From NCBI GenBank assembly GCA_014529385.2, contig CM043958.1:151120293-151184292 (forward strand): a stretch of 64,000 nucleotides of DNA, given 5' to 3'. A program made the position numbers and the translations under genes. Below are positions 8,227 to 19,029 of the stretch, one piece after another (within the stretch, counting starts at the first letter, position 1; the number at the start of each line of letters is the position of its first letter). The notes beneath the pieces were generated by a model. That model was given only the letters and a program-made list of their open reading frames with translations, was not told the DNA's origin and did no database searches. The DNA is from Adiantum capillus-veneris (lineage: Eukaryota; Streptophyta; Polypodiopsida; Polypodiales; Pteridaceae).

Positions 8227-11079
8227 CTATTGATGCGAGCGGAAAATCCGGTCCATCATTCTGTTGAACGTGGCAGGAGCATTTGTTAGCCCAAACGGCA
8301 TCACTAGAAACTCATAAAGACCAAATGTCGTTCTAAACGCAGTCTTGTGCACATCCTCTGGGCTTATACGAATCTGATGGTACCCACTCTTCGGGTCTAT
8401 CCTGCTGAAAATTGCAGGACCCTCTAAACGATCGAGAATATCATCAATGCGAGGAATAGGGAACCTATTCTTGATGGTATTCTTATTCAACGCACGGTAA
8501 TCAATACACATGCGCCATGAGCGATCCTTCTTCTGCACTAGGAGCACTGGGGAGCAAAAGGGCGAAGAACTAGGTTGAATCAGCCCCTTCTCTAATAACT
8601 CCTCAACCTGGCCCATAATCTCTTTCTGCTGCGCCGCACTAACCCTGTAGGGAGGTCTATTTGGTGGGCTACACCCTGGCACCAAATCTATCCGATGGTC
8701 CTCAGGTCTCTCTGGCGGCAATTGCGACGGTAATGAATCAGAAAAACAGTCACTAAACTTTTGCAAAAATGCTGACCTTTCTTTATCTAACACAGATAAA
8801 TTTGATTGATCACTAGCTGAGACATCACGTGCAAAAATCAGGTACACAGAAAGATGATTCTTTATTACAGAAGTGATAGCAGAAGCAGATACAATAGGGA
8901 CTGACTCTCCTTTAAGCTTTACATCCAAGATGTGAGTTTTGCCCCTATGCTGTACAATGATCTTTTTGTTGTAGGCATCCAAGACTCCATGCACTCGGAA
9001 CATCCACGGGATCCCCAACAAGGCGTCACAACCTTCCAGCGGCATGATGTAAAATTCTTCAGTGTCCACATACGACTGAATATGTAGACGCAGTTTTCCA
9101 ATGATGGGAGTAACACACTCTGAGTGGCCAGGACATGCCAACCCTGCCTCTGCTGTGTACCCCATCTCTTCAGCTTTGATGCCGAGCTTCATAGCTAACT
9201 CTGGTGAGATAAAGTTGGCTTTGGCACCTGGATCAAAGAAGATGAGTGCCGTCTGATCTCTAACTTTACCCCATGCCCTGCATAACTCACTGGCATCTGT
9301 GCTGGGCCTGTCACCCACCATGTCTGGCACTAAACCTGCCGTGGGTTTAGGCTTCTTGCCTTTCTGGTCTTCTTTATCCTCTGAGTCAGCTGGCCTTTTC
9401 CTTTGTGGACAATTGATAGAAAAGTGACCAGGCTGCTCGCATATAAAGCATTTGTTCTCAGCCATTAGGACCTTCTTTTCCTCGAGCGACTTGCGCACAA
9501 AAGGCTTCCTTTTTTGTTTCTTTGCCTGCGCTCCAGAAGTCCCAGCTGAATCCTTGTCTTTGGTGGCCTGTTCTGACCCCTGTGACGCATCAGGAGCCGT
9601 TTTCACAAAGGGCTTCTTCGCTGAATTTTTCTTTTGCTGCCCTCCTTTATCACTGCTCGGAAATCCACTGTCCTCTCCTTTCAACAGGGCAAGACCAGTG
9701 TTCGCAACTTCCATAAGCTGAGTAAGGGTAGCCACTCTATTCTTTGTATAGTAGTCGCGAAGCCCTTTAGGCAGCCCACAACAATACTTCTCTATCTGCT
9801 CTGTCAATGGCACAAATCTATAGGAGGTCACTGAGAGTAACGCTTTACAAAACCTCCTATTGTACTCCAGCAAGCTCTTGCACGAAGCTGCCGTAAGGTG
9901 GTGCCAATCTGTCAGGACATCGGCTTCAAATTCATTTGATAGCCAAGGAGATGCAAACATTTGCTTGAAGTAAACCCAAGTGGCGGGTGCCTGTCCTTGC
10001 ATTAACAATGTCGTCCACCATGTAAGCGCATTGTCCTTTAAGAAAGTGGCAGCTTTCCTGACCTTCGAGGCCTCTGTAAAATTCCCTCCCGCATAAGCTG
10101 TATCAAACTGCTGGAGGAAAGTGAGTGCCTTTGTCTTGTCCTCAAAACCACTGAAGGTACTGAACTTTACCGCTGCACCACCTTCTTTGTAAGCCTTCGG
10201 CTTCTCTAGTGCCCCCAAGTTGTCATACGGGATGGTCTGCAACATGGGCACTGTACTCGGCATGATCGGCACGTGTTGGCCATTCACATTTTGCATCAGA
10301 GGTGCGATATCTGGCTGCTGTCCAGAAAAACCAGCCATGCCAAAATGAGCCTGTGGCACCCCAAACTGGCCCTGGTTGCCGTGGAAACCTTGCTGCATGC
10401 CGATAGTACCATACATGGGGTTTGGCATGATGCCTTGCATACCCCCGAACACTGTTCCTGGCATGTACGGCTGACTTCCAGACGCATAACCAGCCATACT
10501 TTGGAACACCGATCCACCCCCGAAATACCCAGGATGTACCGTGGGTGGTGGAAAAACTGAGTGCATAGCCTGGTATCCAGCTCCCTGTCCATTCAAGACA
10601 GCATGCTGGCTCTGAAAGGTGGCGGGCTGAACTGGCATAACCTGTGGAATAGGCGTTCTAGCCACCTGTTCAAGCACGGGAGGAACCTGCTTTGGAGCCC
10701 CCGACTCCGCAACATGCGAGTGTTCCCTTTCCTCCTGCGCCTCATGAAGTACCTGGGCTTGAGCTTCAACAAGCTCCGTACGCGGCGTAGGTTGCCTATT
10801 TTGATGTTGCACTGGTGGCGCTTGCAAGAATTCCATAAACCTCGGATTCTGCACCAGCTGCGAAAAGACATTCACCGCGGCAACTAACTGAGTCTTAAAC
10901 GCATCATCCTCAAGTTGCCCTGTCATAAAGCCCTGTACTACTGGAGGGACATTCACGTTGACAGGAGGTACAGACTGACGTGGCCGTGAGCTCTCGCCAA
11001 TCTCAAAAACCATAGGAATCTCCTGCCTGTCCTTTGGAGAGGAACCCTCTTCCATAATTCCCTTCCCCTTGTCGGCCAT
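8227..11079 (-). CDS. B1 gag-protease-RT polyprotein (ends at nonsense codon)
   Basis: Open frame of about 950 codons. The ATG at 11079 ([14 protein letters not shown]) is preferred over the one eight codons upstream because B2 (MAEKRDQ) and B3 (MADRPDH) start at the same place. Order: a long low-complexity Gln/Pro/Gly-rich N-terminus, capsid core ([26 protein letters not shown]), a basic linker, a CCHC knuckle at 9409-9450 ([14 protein letters not shown]), and protease with [10 protein letters not shown] (about 9225-9254), where Pro replaces the usual Ser/Thr. RT follows up to the conserved [16 protein letters not shown]. The frame ends one residue pair before FVGTFFDD, through a CAG-to-TAG change. 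Gag and protease could still be made; RT would lack its catalytic loop. Confidence 0.9.
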   Translation of the reverse strand: MADKGKGIMEEGSSPKDRQEIPMVFEIGESSRPRQSVPPVNVNVPPVVQGFMTGQLEDDAFKTQLVAAVNVFSQLVQNPRFMEFLQAPPVQHQNRQPTPRTELVEAQAQVLHEAQEEREHSHVAESGAPKQVPPVLEQVARTPIPQVMPVQPATFQSQHAVLNGQGAGYQAMHSVFPPPTVHPGYFGGGSVFQSMAGYASGSQPYMPGTVFGGMQGIMPNPMYGTIGMQQGFHGNQGQFGVPQAHFGMAGFSGQQPDIAPLMQNVNGQHVPIMPSTVPMLQTIPYDNLGALEKPKAYKEGGAAVKFSTFSGFEDKTKALTFLQQFDTAYAGGNFTEASKVRKAATFLKDNALTWWTTLLMQGQAPATWVYFKQMFASPWLSNEFEADVLTDWHHLTAASCKSLLEYNRRFCKALLSVTSYRFVPLTEQIEKYCCGLPKGLRDYYTKNRVATLTQLMEVANTGLALLKGEDSGFPSSDKGGQQKKNSAKKPFVKTAPDASQGSEQATKDKDSAGTSGAQAKKQKRKPFVRKSLEEKKVLMAENKCFICEQPGHFSINCPQRKRPADSEDKEDQKGKKPKPTAGLVPDMVGDRPSTDASELCRAWGKVRDQTALIFFDPGAKANFISPELAMKLGIKAEEMGYTAEAGLACPGHSECVTPIIGKLRLHIQSYVDTEEFYIMPLEGCDALLGIPWMFRVHGVLDAYNKKIIVQHRGKTHILDVKLKGESVPIVSASAITSVIKNHLSVYLIFARDVSASDQSNLSVLDKERSAFLQKFSDCFSDSLPSQLPPERPEDHRIDLVPGCSPPNRPPYRVSAAQQKEIMGQVEELLEKGLIQPSSSPFCSPVLLVQKKDRSWRMCIDYRALNKNTIKNRFPIPRIDDILDRLEGPAIFSRIDPKSGYHQIRISPEDVHKTAFRTTFGLYEFLVMPFGLTNAPATFNRMMDRIFRSHQ

Positions 11080-11159
11080 AGTGTAATCCCCGCGTTCTTG
11101 CACTGTGTGTCTTTACCCTGAACAATCCAGGCTCACTCTTTGAGGAAAAAGTGATTGAT

Positions 11160-11177
11160 GTCCCGGCAACGGAACCA
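11160..11177 (-). promoter_or_regulatory. B1 primer binding site
   Basis: On the minus strand the bases after the LTR read TGGTTCCGTTGCCGGGA, starting with the TGG that pairs with a tRNA CCA end. It is not the tRNA-iMet site used by A2 and the copia element. The B2 and B3 sites share TGGTTCC but then drift. The complement has eleven bases (CCCGGCAACGG) that, from memory, resemble the 3' part of tRNA-Asp. The tRNA is not identified with confidence. Confidence 0.55.
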
Positions 11178-12654
11178 TGAAACCGGCCCGTAGGGCGGTA
11201 GGCGTTGGCTTTCACCCGAAATTCTTTACTTTATACACACACACAGAGCACTTTGCAACGAGAACCTGTAATGGGAATTAACACTTAATCACACACACAG
11301 CTCGGAAGCTAGAATGCTCCGAGCAGACGCCGACAACCTGTAGGCCCCAAAATTGGCGCCCCTTTCGGTATTTCTTTATTCTTAAGGAGGGTAAATTACA
11401 AGGTAAGGCCCTGGGAATCCTTCACGTGTATCCACCTAGATACCATTTGATTTGGCCAAATTTCGGCAGCATAACAGCCCCAAAACTTGCGCGAAACCAA
11501 TTCCCCTGCTGGAACTCACTTGCACTGTCGTCTACCCTCTGATTCCTGTCCAAAAACAGTAAATTCAGCACGCTGTATTTACTGGTTTTTGCCCTGTTTT
11601 CAGCCCCAAACAGTCCCCTAACTGTCCTTTGCCAGTGGGGCACGATTCCCAATGATCCTGGCGTCCGTATGGCTGAAAAACAGTAAATTTACAGCACATA
11701 CACAGCGCTGATTTTGCACCTGTACGGTGAGGTTATGACCCTCACCAGTGCTTGCTTTGGAGCAGCAGTTAGCTACCCCTGTTCCTGCTCAAGGAGGCTC
11801 TTGCCTCAGCACAAAAGCATGAACCCACACAACTGTACATCAGTCAAATGAGTAGCCCTCTTGTGGGGCATCACATAACTGCACGTAGGGGAGAGAGAGA
11901 GCAGTGTGTAGTGTGCAGGGCATCACTCCTAGCACCACACTGTACATGAGAGGGAAAGAAAGCACTCCATAGCTCTTAACCTGTGACAGGTTGCAAATGA
12001 GGCCTCTCCCAGCATAAAAATCAGCGCCCATTTTTCTGCAAGAGGAAAGTTCACCAAAATGTGACACTTGGCGCATTTTCAAGCATTTTCCCGTTTCGGG
12101 TTCGCCGCTTAAAAATATCCTGACCGGTTGCCCAGTTGACTTCGCGGCAGAGTTATAAAATGTTCCCCTAGTCATACCGGAGGTAATGACGCGAACACAT
12201 TTCATGGCCCAAAATAGCAATTCCCTAAATTTTAGGAGATGCTTCCGTTGGGCTGCCACTGGTCTTCTGACCAACTATCCTCATTGGGACCTCATCCAAA
12301 AGTGCAATGTGGCCCAACTGTCGGATACTTTTTGTTGGTAGTCCCACCTTGACTTTACGCCTTAATTGAGTTCACTTCCTAGTATCCACCAACTTGCTAA
12401 GTGCGACGGGGGGACCTATATGATCTTGCTCTGAGCCTAGACATCCTCTTACCATACGAATTCCAGTGCCGACCACTTCCCGTCTGCGGGTGAATCTACC
12501 GTTCACATTGGCCATACAATGTCCGACCGTTTGCTACTTCAAAAAGAGGGTCTTAAACAAATAAAATAAACCCCATTGGAAAGAAACCAACAACCAAGGT
12601 TAGCAGTTGCCACATCTCTGTGACATGGTTAATAACTGCCACGTCCTCGTGACA
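11178..12654 (-). repeat. B1 5' LTR
   Basis: A 1477-bp LTR, TG to CA, that aligns with the B2 and B3 LTRs and the solo LTR. Shared landmarks are the complement of AATAAAGAAATACC (polyadenylation signal, about 11365-11385), an AGCAGTTAGCTACTCC-like block near 11765, and a CCTAAATTTTAGGAG block near 12225-12240. The gag start is 98 bp into the element from its left edge. Short open frames inside (for example 11840-12274) are LTR sequence, not genes. Confidence 0.85.
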
Positions 12655-13380
12655 CCTTTCCTGCCACATTGATAGCAAGTCACATCACCCTTGCCTTTGC
12701 TTGCATTTCCCCTTTCTTTACTCTTACTCTTACTCCTTTGTGCATAAGCATTCTTCTTTTCTGTCCTGCCTCTAACCATGTTGGCAAAGCTGTCTCCCTC
12801 TCCACTTGCTTTCCTCTTGATTTCTTCATTCAAGATAGAACCCCTAACACCATCAAAAGGTCAAATTGGGGTTATTGGACAACGAAACCACCGAAGTTTC
12901 CCATGACTCAGGTAAGGTCATAAGCAAGAAGATAGCTTTCAGCTTATCATCAAAAGGGGGCAAGCCAGAATCCTGTAACTACGACAAAGTACCTACGAAT
13001 AATGACAAGTGCTCTGCCACGCTCTTTGACTCATCTAGTTGCATGCCAACAAGTTTTCACATCAAGTGTACCTGGTTAACAGGCGTTGTATTTTCATACA
13101 TTCCCTTCAACTTCTCCCACACATCAAAAGCAGTCGTGAGACATTTCACATCAATGACGGTCTCATCGGTCATGGCCATTTTAATGTATGTAAGGGCCTT
13201 CCTGTTTATGCTAACCCATGCTTCATCCGTCATATTCTGTGGCTTCACTTGTTCAAGTGTCCCTTTGCAATCCTTAAGAAATAGGATTCCCTGAATCCCA
13301 TCTTTCCAAAGATCAAAACCTGTCCCATCGAACCTCCTAATCTCGAAGAGGTTCTTCACATCCGAAGAAGATGAGGCCAT
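12655..13380 (-). pseudogene. gag: Ty1/copia C1 gag, 5' part
   Basis: Minus-strand copia gag starting at the ATG at 13380 (MASSSSDVKNLFEIRRFDGTG). The UBN2-type capsid region is clear (WVSINRKALTYIKMAMTDETV, then AFDVWEKLKGMYEN). A stop at about 13056 and further breaks interrupt the frame, which resumes as LNEEIKRKASGEGD and ends in the first half of a zinc knuckle (TCYQCGRKG), where the B1 LTR begins. The second half of the knuckle and the protease are absent from the window. They would have lain between B1 and the copia integrase, so they were lost with the B1 3' end. Confidence 0.85.
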
Positions 13381-14121
13381 AGTTGCACGAAATAACAGGG
13401 ATAATACGCTGAATTTTTGGGCGAAATGCGCAATATCGGAGTATAGCCTCACAGAGATGTGCACTACAACTCCAAATGGTCACATGAGCAATTTGGGGCA
13501 AAATAGGTCGATTTGGGCTCAAAATTCAATTTCTGAAATTTATGCGCAGGAAATTTCAGCGAGCGAATTTGTGCTCGAAAACAACAAATTTAGTTGTTTT
13601 TAGCCTTAGAAGACATACATAAGGCTAATACACAGCCTTTAGAAGCATGTAAGCACAAAAGCACCAATTTGTAGCATCAAAACTGCATGAAATTGAGCCA
13701 TAAATGGTCATACATCGACAAAATTTGTCAAATGTGCGTAGATTGCATCAATTTGCACTTTCCCCAATGTAATCGCACCATAAAAACACTTGCAAAAACC
13801 TTCGCAAATATGAAATTTGCTTAAAACACCTGTTTTAGGACTTGTTTTTCGGCAATTTCAGTGTTTTCGGGTAGCGGGGACTTAGGCAAAAGTATTCCCA
13901 CATCTTAATACATCATTTGCAAAACCTGTATTTTGCTGTCATAACCTGTAATTTCCTGTTTTTGACCTAATTTCAGCCTGTTTTGGGTCAATTTGGGTTG
14001 CCGGGAGCTCTCTAGTGTCCGGGGAGGAGTCCTTTGGCGACGAAATTGCAAAATCTCGCGTGAAAGTTGACTTTCTTGGCTGAAATTCAACGTTTGCAGG
14101 TTTGGGGCAAACCCTAGTCGA
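13381..14121 (-). other. Copia C1 untranslated leader
   Basis: About 740 bp between the primer site and the gag ATG of C1. It is AT-rich with no supported gene. Short open frames here have no recognisable product. Confidence 0.65.
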
Positions 14122-14134
14122 GGCTCTGATACCA
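14122..14134 (-). promoter_or_regulatory. Copia C1 primer binding site (tRNA-iMet)
   Basis: The minus strand reads TGGTATCAGAGCC, the standard plant retrotransposon site complementary to the 3' end of initiator tRNA-Met. It lies five bases inside the LTR end. Confidence 0.88.
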
Positions 14135-14139
14135 GTTAA

Positions 14140-14413
14140 TGAGCGCGCGGCGGTGTGTGCAAGTGAAAGAGCACGCGAGGAAGTGCAGTGTGTGTGCAGA
14201 GAGGGGAGGCGAAGGCCAGCAGGAGTGGAAGCGCTAGCAGAAGAAAGAGGGCTCACGTTTTTGGGGAAAACTCAATAATTGAGTTTTGGGTTTTTCCACT
14301 TTTATTATAAGCGACCTTTAAAAAATGTGTCCAGGTTCAATATGAACCTATATTGAACCTGGACAAAGTATAAAAATGTACAAAAATGGGTTATTTAGGC
14401 CTTTAACCCAACA
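14140..14413 (-). repeat. Copia C1 5' LTR
   Basis: A short 274-bp LTR. On the minus strand it begins TGTTGGGTTAAAGGCC, a form common in plant copia LTRs, and ends CGCTCA before the primer site. It contains a perfect 16-nt inverted repeat (14328-14343 with 14350-14365, 6-nt loop) around TGTCCAGGTTCAATAT. Confidence 0.78.
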
Positions 14414-14609
14414 CATAGATGGTTGCAAGGTGAAACATTTTTGATAACCTCTGCCAGAAACAGACGCAGATGGGCGCCCAGAAGACACTGCGAGTGGTAA
14501 CAACCTGCAAGTAGAAAAGACGGAAAGAGGTGCCACGATGCACCGAGGGATCTTCAAATTGGACCAAATCGCCTACCTTGAGTAAAGGCAAAGAACAAGA
14601 ACTTTCTTG
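14414..14609. other. Unassigned spacer between copia LTR and A2 LTR remnant
   Basis: About 200 bp. It may be the diverged 5' part of the A2 LTR, since GATGGGCGCCCAG near 14469 resembles GATGGGCGTCCAG in the A1 LTR near 6185, but the rest does not align by eye. No gene is supported. Confidence 0.4.
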
Positions 14610-14701
14610 CTGCCGAATGGTGGCTATGGTCGGGCGGTTTGTCGGACGCATGTCCATAGGCGGTCCATGTAGCCGCGATATCCTCGTGCTTGTTGGTTTC
14701 A

Positions 14702-14712
14702 TGGTATCAGAG
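14702..14712 (+). promoter_or_regulatory. A2 primer binding site (tRNA-iMet)
   Basis: TGGTATCAGAG directly follows the LTR end TTTCA. This is the usual tRNA-iMet complement and shows that the A family primes from initiator Met tRNA, unlike family B. Confidence 0.88.
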
Positions 14713-14971
14713 ATGGCTTGGCTGCAGGAAGGACCATGTGCACACCTATGGATTGGTTTGAGTTAGATAACCTCAATTTCATGTAATTTTTTACGAAATT
14801 TTGTTTATTTATCTGTTCTTCTTCTCATGAGCAGGCGGTGAAAATTGCATATGCTCTTGTTCAATGCTGAAAACCAGAAATTTAGTCAAATTTCCTTGTT
14901 TTTATGCAGTAAAACATGTAGCTTGATGATTTTTTTGATTTTTCGATGAAAGTCAAAGAATTCAGTGTAAC

Positions 14972-15329
14972 AAGGAACGGGTGGGACACAGCCCAAACGT
15001 TCTGAAACGGCGTTCCGAATGAGTCCCATTCCTGAAACGGACTCGGGAACGGAACATTGTTCCGGAACAGGGTGTAACCGGAAAAGGGGGGGGGGGGGGG
15101 CAGGCGGAATGTGAGACGGAATGGCGGAACGGGCAAAAGTAGGCATTTGGGGCAGTTTGAGGGCAGAGTTGGGGGCAGTGTTGGGGTTGTTTAGGAGTTG
15201 ATTTGGGACTAAGCAGAATGGAGGTAATTCAAGCCTTACTTTAGTCGTCTGTTCCGACCCCGTTCCCGTTCCGGGCCCCCCTCCTCCTCCCCGTTCCCGT
15301 CCCGTCCCGGACTCCCATTCCCATTTCAG
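14972..15329. mobile_element. Candidate MITE in A2 leader, GTTCCG/CGGAAC-rich
   Basis: A GC-rich island unlike the AT-rich leader around it. Its borders carry related direct repeats (TTCAGTGTAAC ending 14971, TTCAGGTAAC ending 15334), consistent with an imperfect target duplication. Both ends are dense in GGAACGG, CGGAAC and their complements, including the palindrome-like GGAACATTGTTCC near 15050. A run of 15 G's lies at 15086-15100. No open frame of note. The layout parallels the A1 MITE but the sequence differs. Boundaries are uncertain by several bases. Confidence 0.55.
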
Positions 15330-15426
15330 GTAACTATGAAAGAATTACCTTTTAATTTGCTGATTTATGAGTAAATTCAACGTATTTTACTATTATTAAT
15401 CTCTCTGAGTTCTTCTATGCAAATCA

Positions 15427-15428
<2 letters not shown>

Positions 15429-15497
<69 letters not shown>
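15429..15497. repeat. (GA)n microsatellite in A2 leader
   Basis: About 34 GA units at the position equivalent to the A1 leader tract. The remaining leader to 16114 includes short CT runs near 15690 and 15720 and has no supported gene. Confidence 0.9.
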
Positions 15498-15498
<1 letters not shown>

Positions 15499-16114
15499 CA
15501 ATGGACTCTACGTGTTAGAGGGAGCACGTGTAGGTGTAGAGCAGACCTTGACAGTTCCTCATAGAGTCCAACGTGGACTCAGTGTAGTGAATCCGAGAGG
15601 AGCGTGCCAGCCTGGAACTAACGTGGCTTGCCCACACAAGGATTATTTCGTTGCCCTTTGTTGAGAAATTGCACACAATAACCTGCTCTCTCTCTCTCTC
15701 TACGTGTTGCTTGCTACCTTGTCTCTCTCTACACGTCGATTGTAGATCGACTGGCCTCCGCCAATTTTCTATGCGATCGATTTTATTCCCTTACGTTATT
15801 CTTTTTTAAAAGCTCTCCCCTTCATTTTGATGTGGCCAAAACACTTTTAAATGAATATGAAACGTGCAGTTTATTAAAAAACTGCTTACAGAGAGCCAAG
15901 TTTACAGAAAAATTGACTATCTCAAAGCACTCTCGCCTCTCCCAAGGCTCCTCTCTCCCAGCTGCTCGTGCTGACGCATTCCCGCTATCACCTGCACACC
16001 TCCATATGCTCGCGCCGACGCAGAGAGCTTCCCAAAGATCAATTTTTTGCGAAGGAAAAGTGCAAAAAAGGCATGTTTTTGCGCGGAAATTCTAGTTTTC
16101 CATCGAGTTTCATC

Positions 16115-16930
16115 ATGGATTTCTCTAGCTCAGGTGCACAACGTGAAGGCACGCAAGGTAACACTCAAATTCCATTCACGCATGCTCTATATAGATGGAT
16201 TACGAGTACTTTCTATGCTCTCTCGAGGGAGCCATACAAGGGTTTAATGCTTGTGTTGTTGCTCTTGAAAATATGGCTCGGTCGATGAGTGTGCCCTTTT
16301 TTGAGAACGACACTCATCTTCAACAATTGCAGACGCAAATTGCTGCTTTTGGGCATTCATAGGGTGGCCCCACTACAACAATTCCATACAAGACTACCAA
16401 TTTCTCAGGGGAAGAGAAGGAATGTAGGAAATTAGCTATAAATAATTGATTTCATCAGTAGACTACGTACTTTGATATCCATGAAGAGCATGATGATTCA
16501 GATGATTCCCTTCTATTTGCGCGGTAAGGCGCTTACCTGGTGGCGTGATATGATAGAGAAAATTGTTGGGCCTTGCTTAAGGATAAAGCCCCGCGTGATG
16601 TCGAGGATGCTATGGCAAAGGCCAGAATGTTCCATTCGATAAATGGAGCGAATTTGAGAAGAAAAGAAGTTTCGATCACCAATCCGGCGAGGGCACTTCG
16701 AGGAAGCGGCCTCGATTCCAACAGAAGTCCAAATCACCATCGGGATCTTCTCGACATCATCCAGCATGGTGCCCAAGAGAAGAAAAAGCGAGAAACGTCA
16801 TCATTGCCGACGCACCGAAGGATAAGGCTTGTTTTCACTGTGGCCAGACAGGCAACCAAATTAAAGACTACCCCAAGAAGAAGACCAAGAAATCGCAAGG
16901 ACGCCGTATGGTTCATAGCCGCACTTAGAC
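16115..16930 (+). pseudogene. gag: A2 gag remnant
   Basis: Starts at the ATG at 16115 (MDFSSSGAQREG) and parallels A1 gag, including IPFTHALYRWI, TNFSGEEKEC, the LTWWRDMIE segment (about 16535) and the zinc knuckle (C-FH-C-GQTG-N-QIKD-Y, 16826 on), in which the His and last Cys are replaced. Frameshifts and deletions break it into at least four frames. It is continuous across the point where A1 carries the MITE and so serves as the empty-site reference. Confidence 0.8.
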
Positions 16931-17984
16931 AAGCACAGGATTGGTTGTCGGCTCAGTTTTTGAGCACTCTATTGAATTCGAGTTGTAAATTTTAGCCAAA
17001 GCGCTCACGTTCGGGTGCCCCATAAGTGAGCTGACAGTAGTAGAGATCGCTCCCGCCAAGAAGACTCCAAAACGAAGCAGAAATAGCCGTTCACGGCTAC
17101 AGGTATGACAAATTTCACCCAATAGGCTCATGAATACATGCATGTTTATGCATCAGAATAGACTCTAGGATAGGAAATGGTGCAAATCGTTTCGGGTTCA
17201 CATGTTTGTAAAAGTTCAGAATTTGATAGAAAATCTCCTCAAGGGGGGGAGGGGGGGACCAGCCCATCTCTTGGTTTCTAGTGCTGTGTTCTTTTTCTGC
17301 AATGTTTTCTCAGTATTATTCTGTGCGGAATCCTACATGGAATAGCTAAATTAACTCTTAAGTATTTCAGTGCTAGCTTCTATTTCTGTGACACCAAGAG
17401 GCTAAAGATGACAAAGAGAGGCTTGTGCGTGTCCCTCCTGGGGTAGGTGCACTTAGACAAGTCCTCTTTTTGGCTGTCCAGATACTTTTCAACCGTCAAC
17501 AAGCTCACGGAGGTTAAATTTCAGCAAAGAGGACTTGGTTTTGGTGCTTTGGAAGAAGGTAGATACAAGGGGAACAAGCTCTCGTGCACGAAAGGGCAAA
17601 GAATGAGTCAAAATAGTCACTTTTGGCTACAAGTATTCCAAACTTCAGCAACCAGACCAATGAAAGGTCTACATTCCATGCACCAGAGGAGTTTTGGGAG
17701 GGAGAATAGCTCCAGTTCATGTGCTTTGTAAGAATAGCTCGATCAGTTAGTGAAGTGTCGATTGCATTGTCTTTTCATTTAGTGGTGAATAAAGTTGTGT
17801 TTTAAAATTGTACGAAAAAATAAAGCGCTTGCTTCAGTTTTTGTGACAGGAGCTACCAATAGACAAAAGATGAAACTCTTAACACCCATTCTCAGCTCCT
17901 GAAGAAGGAACCAATCAAAGGGAGTTGGCATGAAGGGATAATGTCGCCTATGGTAGAGGTTTGGGGAAGATAGCAGCTGGGTTA
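16931..17984. other. No supported gene
   Basis: After A2 gag ends the sequence has no recognisable coding content. The open frames in this stretch have no conserved motif. Probably degraded transposon or intron sequence. Confidence 0.5.
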
Positions 17985-18285
17985 TCTAACGTAGAATATA
18001 CTCAAGTCGAATAGTACCATCCAGGGTTTGCTCATGAATAAAATCATACTGTATCTCTTTATGCTTGGTTTGGGCAGGGAGCTTTGGGTTCTTGGTAATG
18101 ACCTTGATTGTTTGAATAAATTGTGGTCTTACGCTGTGGAAAACCAATCTCCAAAAGAAACCTCCGTAACCATATTGACTTACATGTAGCACTACAAACA
18201 GCTTGATACTCAGCCTTTGTGGAAGAAAGTCAAATGTAGGTTGCTTCTTACTGCTCCATGAAATTGCTCTTGAACCAAATAAAAA
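17985..18285 (-). pseudogene. Degenerate Ty1/copia RNase H fragment
   Basis: Translating the minus strand in two frames gives the hallmark copia RNase H end: ISWSSKKQPT (about 18240), then STKAEYQAVCSATCKSIWLR, then ITKNPKLPAQTKHKEIQYDF and HEQTLDGTIRLEYI up to about 17990. At least two frameshifts separate the parts. It is too degraded to link to C1 and may be a different copia family. From 18286 to 19029 nothing is recognisable. Confidence 0.72.
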
Positions 18286-19029
18286 GTTTTAACTTGTAGT
18301 TGAACGTCGTCCATTGGGATCTCCACAAGTACTTAAATTGTGAAAGTTAAACTAAAGAATTGGGACAGATTTTTTAGGATGTTTATGTCCGATCCTAGAC
18401 TGAGCAGTGAAACTAAAAAGTCATGACAAATCCTTCCAAAAGGATCATGGGTTGTGATCAATCCTAAAGATGATTCAAGTAGTGAGCTACTTGGTTTGAT
18501 AGGTTCACAGAAATATCTTTTGGACTACTTGATGTGTACAAAGTGGTGAGCACTTGGATCCCTGGTAGTTTGGATGGAGGGGAGAGACTTGGTAGATAGT
18601 CCTTGATAAAGGATCTTGTCTTTGAGACCGTAGTGTGTAAGGTGCCTTCTTAGACTTTAGTAGAGCTTAGATTAGGTATTTGGTTGTTGAGCATAGTGCA
18701 GTGCCTGCTGCATAAGGGAGCTGCTCTCTTCTCGTGCCAGAGATAAACAGAATTGTGAATAGAAGTCTTATGTTCATGTCTTTTTTGCATAGTGATAGGG
18801 TACAGGGATTGACAATATTCTGCCTAGGAATTTCTATGAAAAGAACGGTTGCATTATGTTGTCTCAAGATAGTCAGTGTGGTGGTGATGATTCTAGACCA
18901 TCATCCATACAACGTCACTACAGCTAGGATGTGATGACAAGATGGTTCTGGTGCTGATCTAGTGTGATATATGAAGTCCAATGCAAACCAAGATGAGAAT
19001 GTGAATGTAGATTTCCATTTGGAAGCTAG

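Larger units (their letters stand above)
7310..12654 (-). mobile_element. Ty3/gypsy family B element B1, 3' truncated
   Basis: Minus-strand chromovirus-like element with 5' LTR (11178-12654), primer site, gag, protease, RT and RNase H. Integrase, chromodomain, 3'UTR and 3' LTR are missing. The left boundary is the junction with copia integrase at about 7310, placed by comparison with B2 and B3, where the same protein continues into gypsy integrase after the residues GQHHEH/GQRHER. The right boundary interrupts a copia gag zinc knuckle, with CCTTT (12655-12659) as the likely target-site copy. Confidence 0.88.
14610..16930 (+). mobile_element. Chromovirus A2, truncated 5' portion
   Basis: Same family as A1: LTR remnant (14610-14701), tRNA-iMet primer site, long leader with GA repeat, and a degraded gag that stops matching A1 just after the zinc knuckle at about 16930. 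No protease, RT or integrase follows. A candidate MITE occupies 14972-15329 of the leader. Confidence 0.82.

Noticed and set aside
14122-14134. Partial tRNA-Met gene
   Set aside because: Only 13 bases match; the position next to an LTR end marks it as a primer binding site. The same holds at 14702 and 63598.
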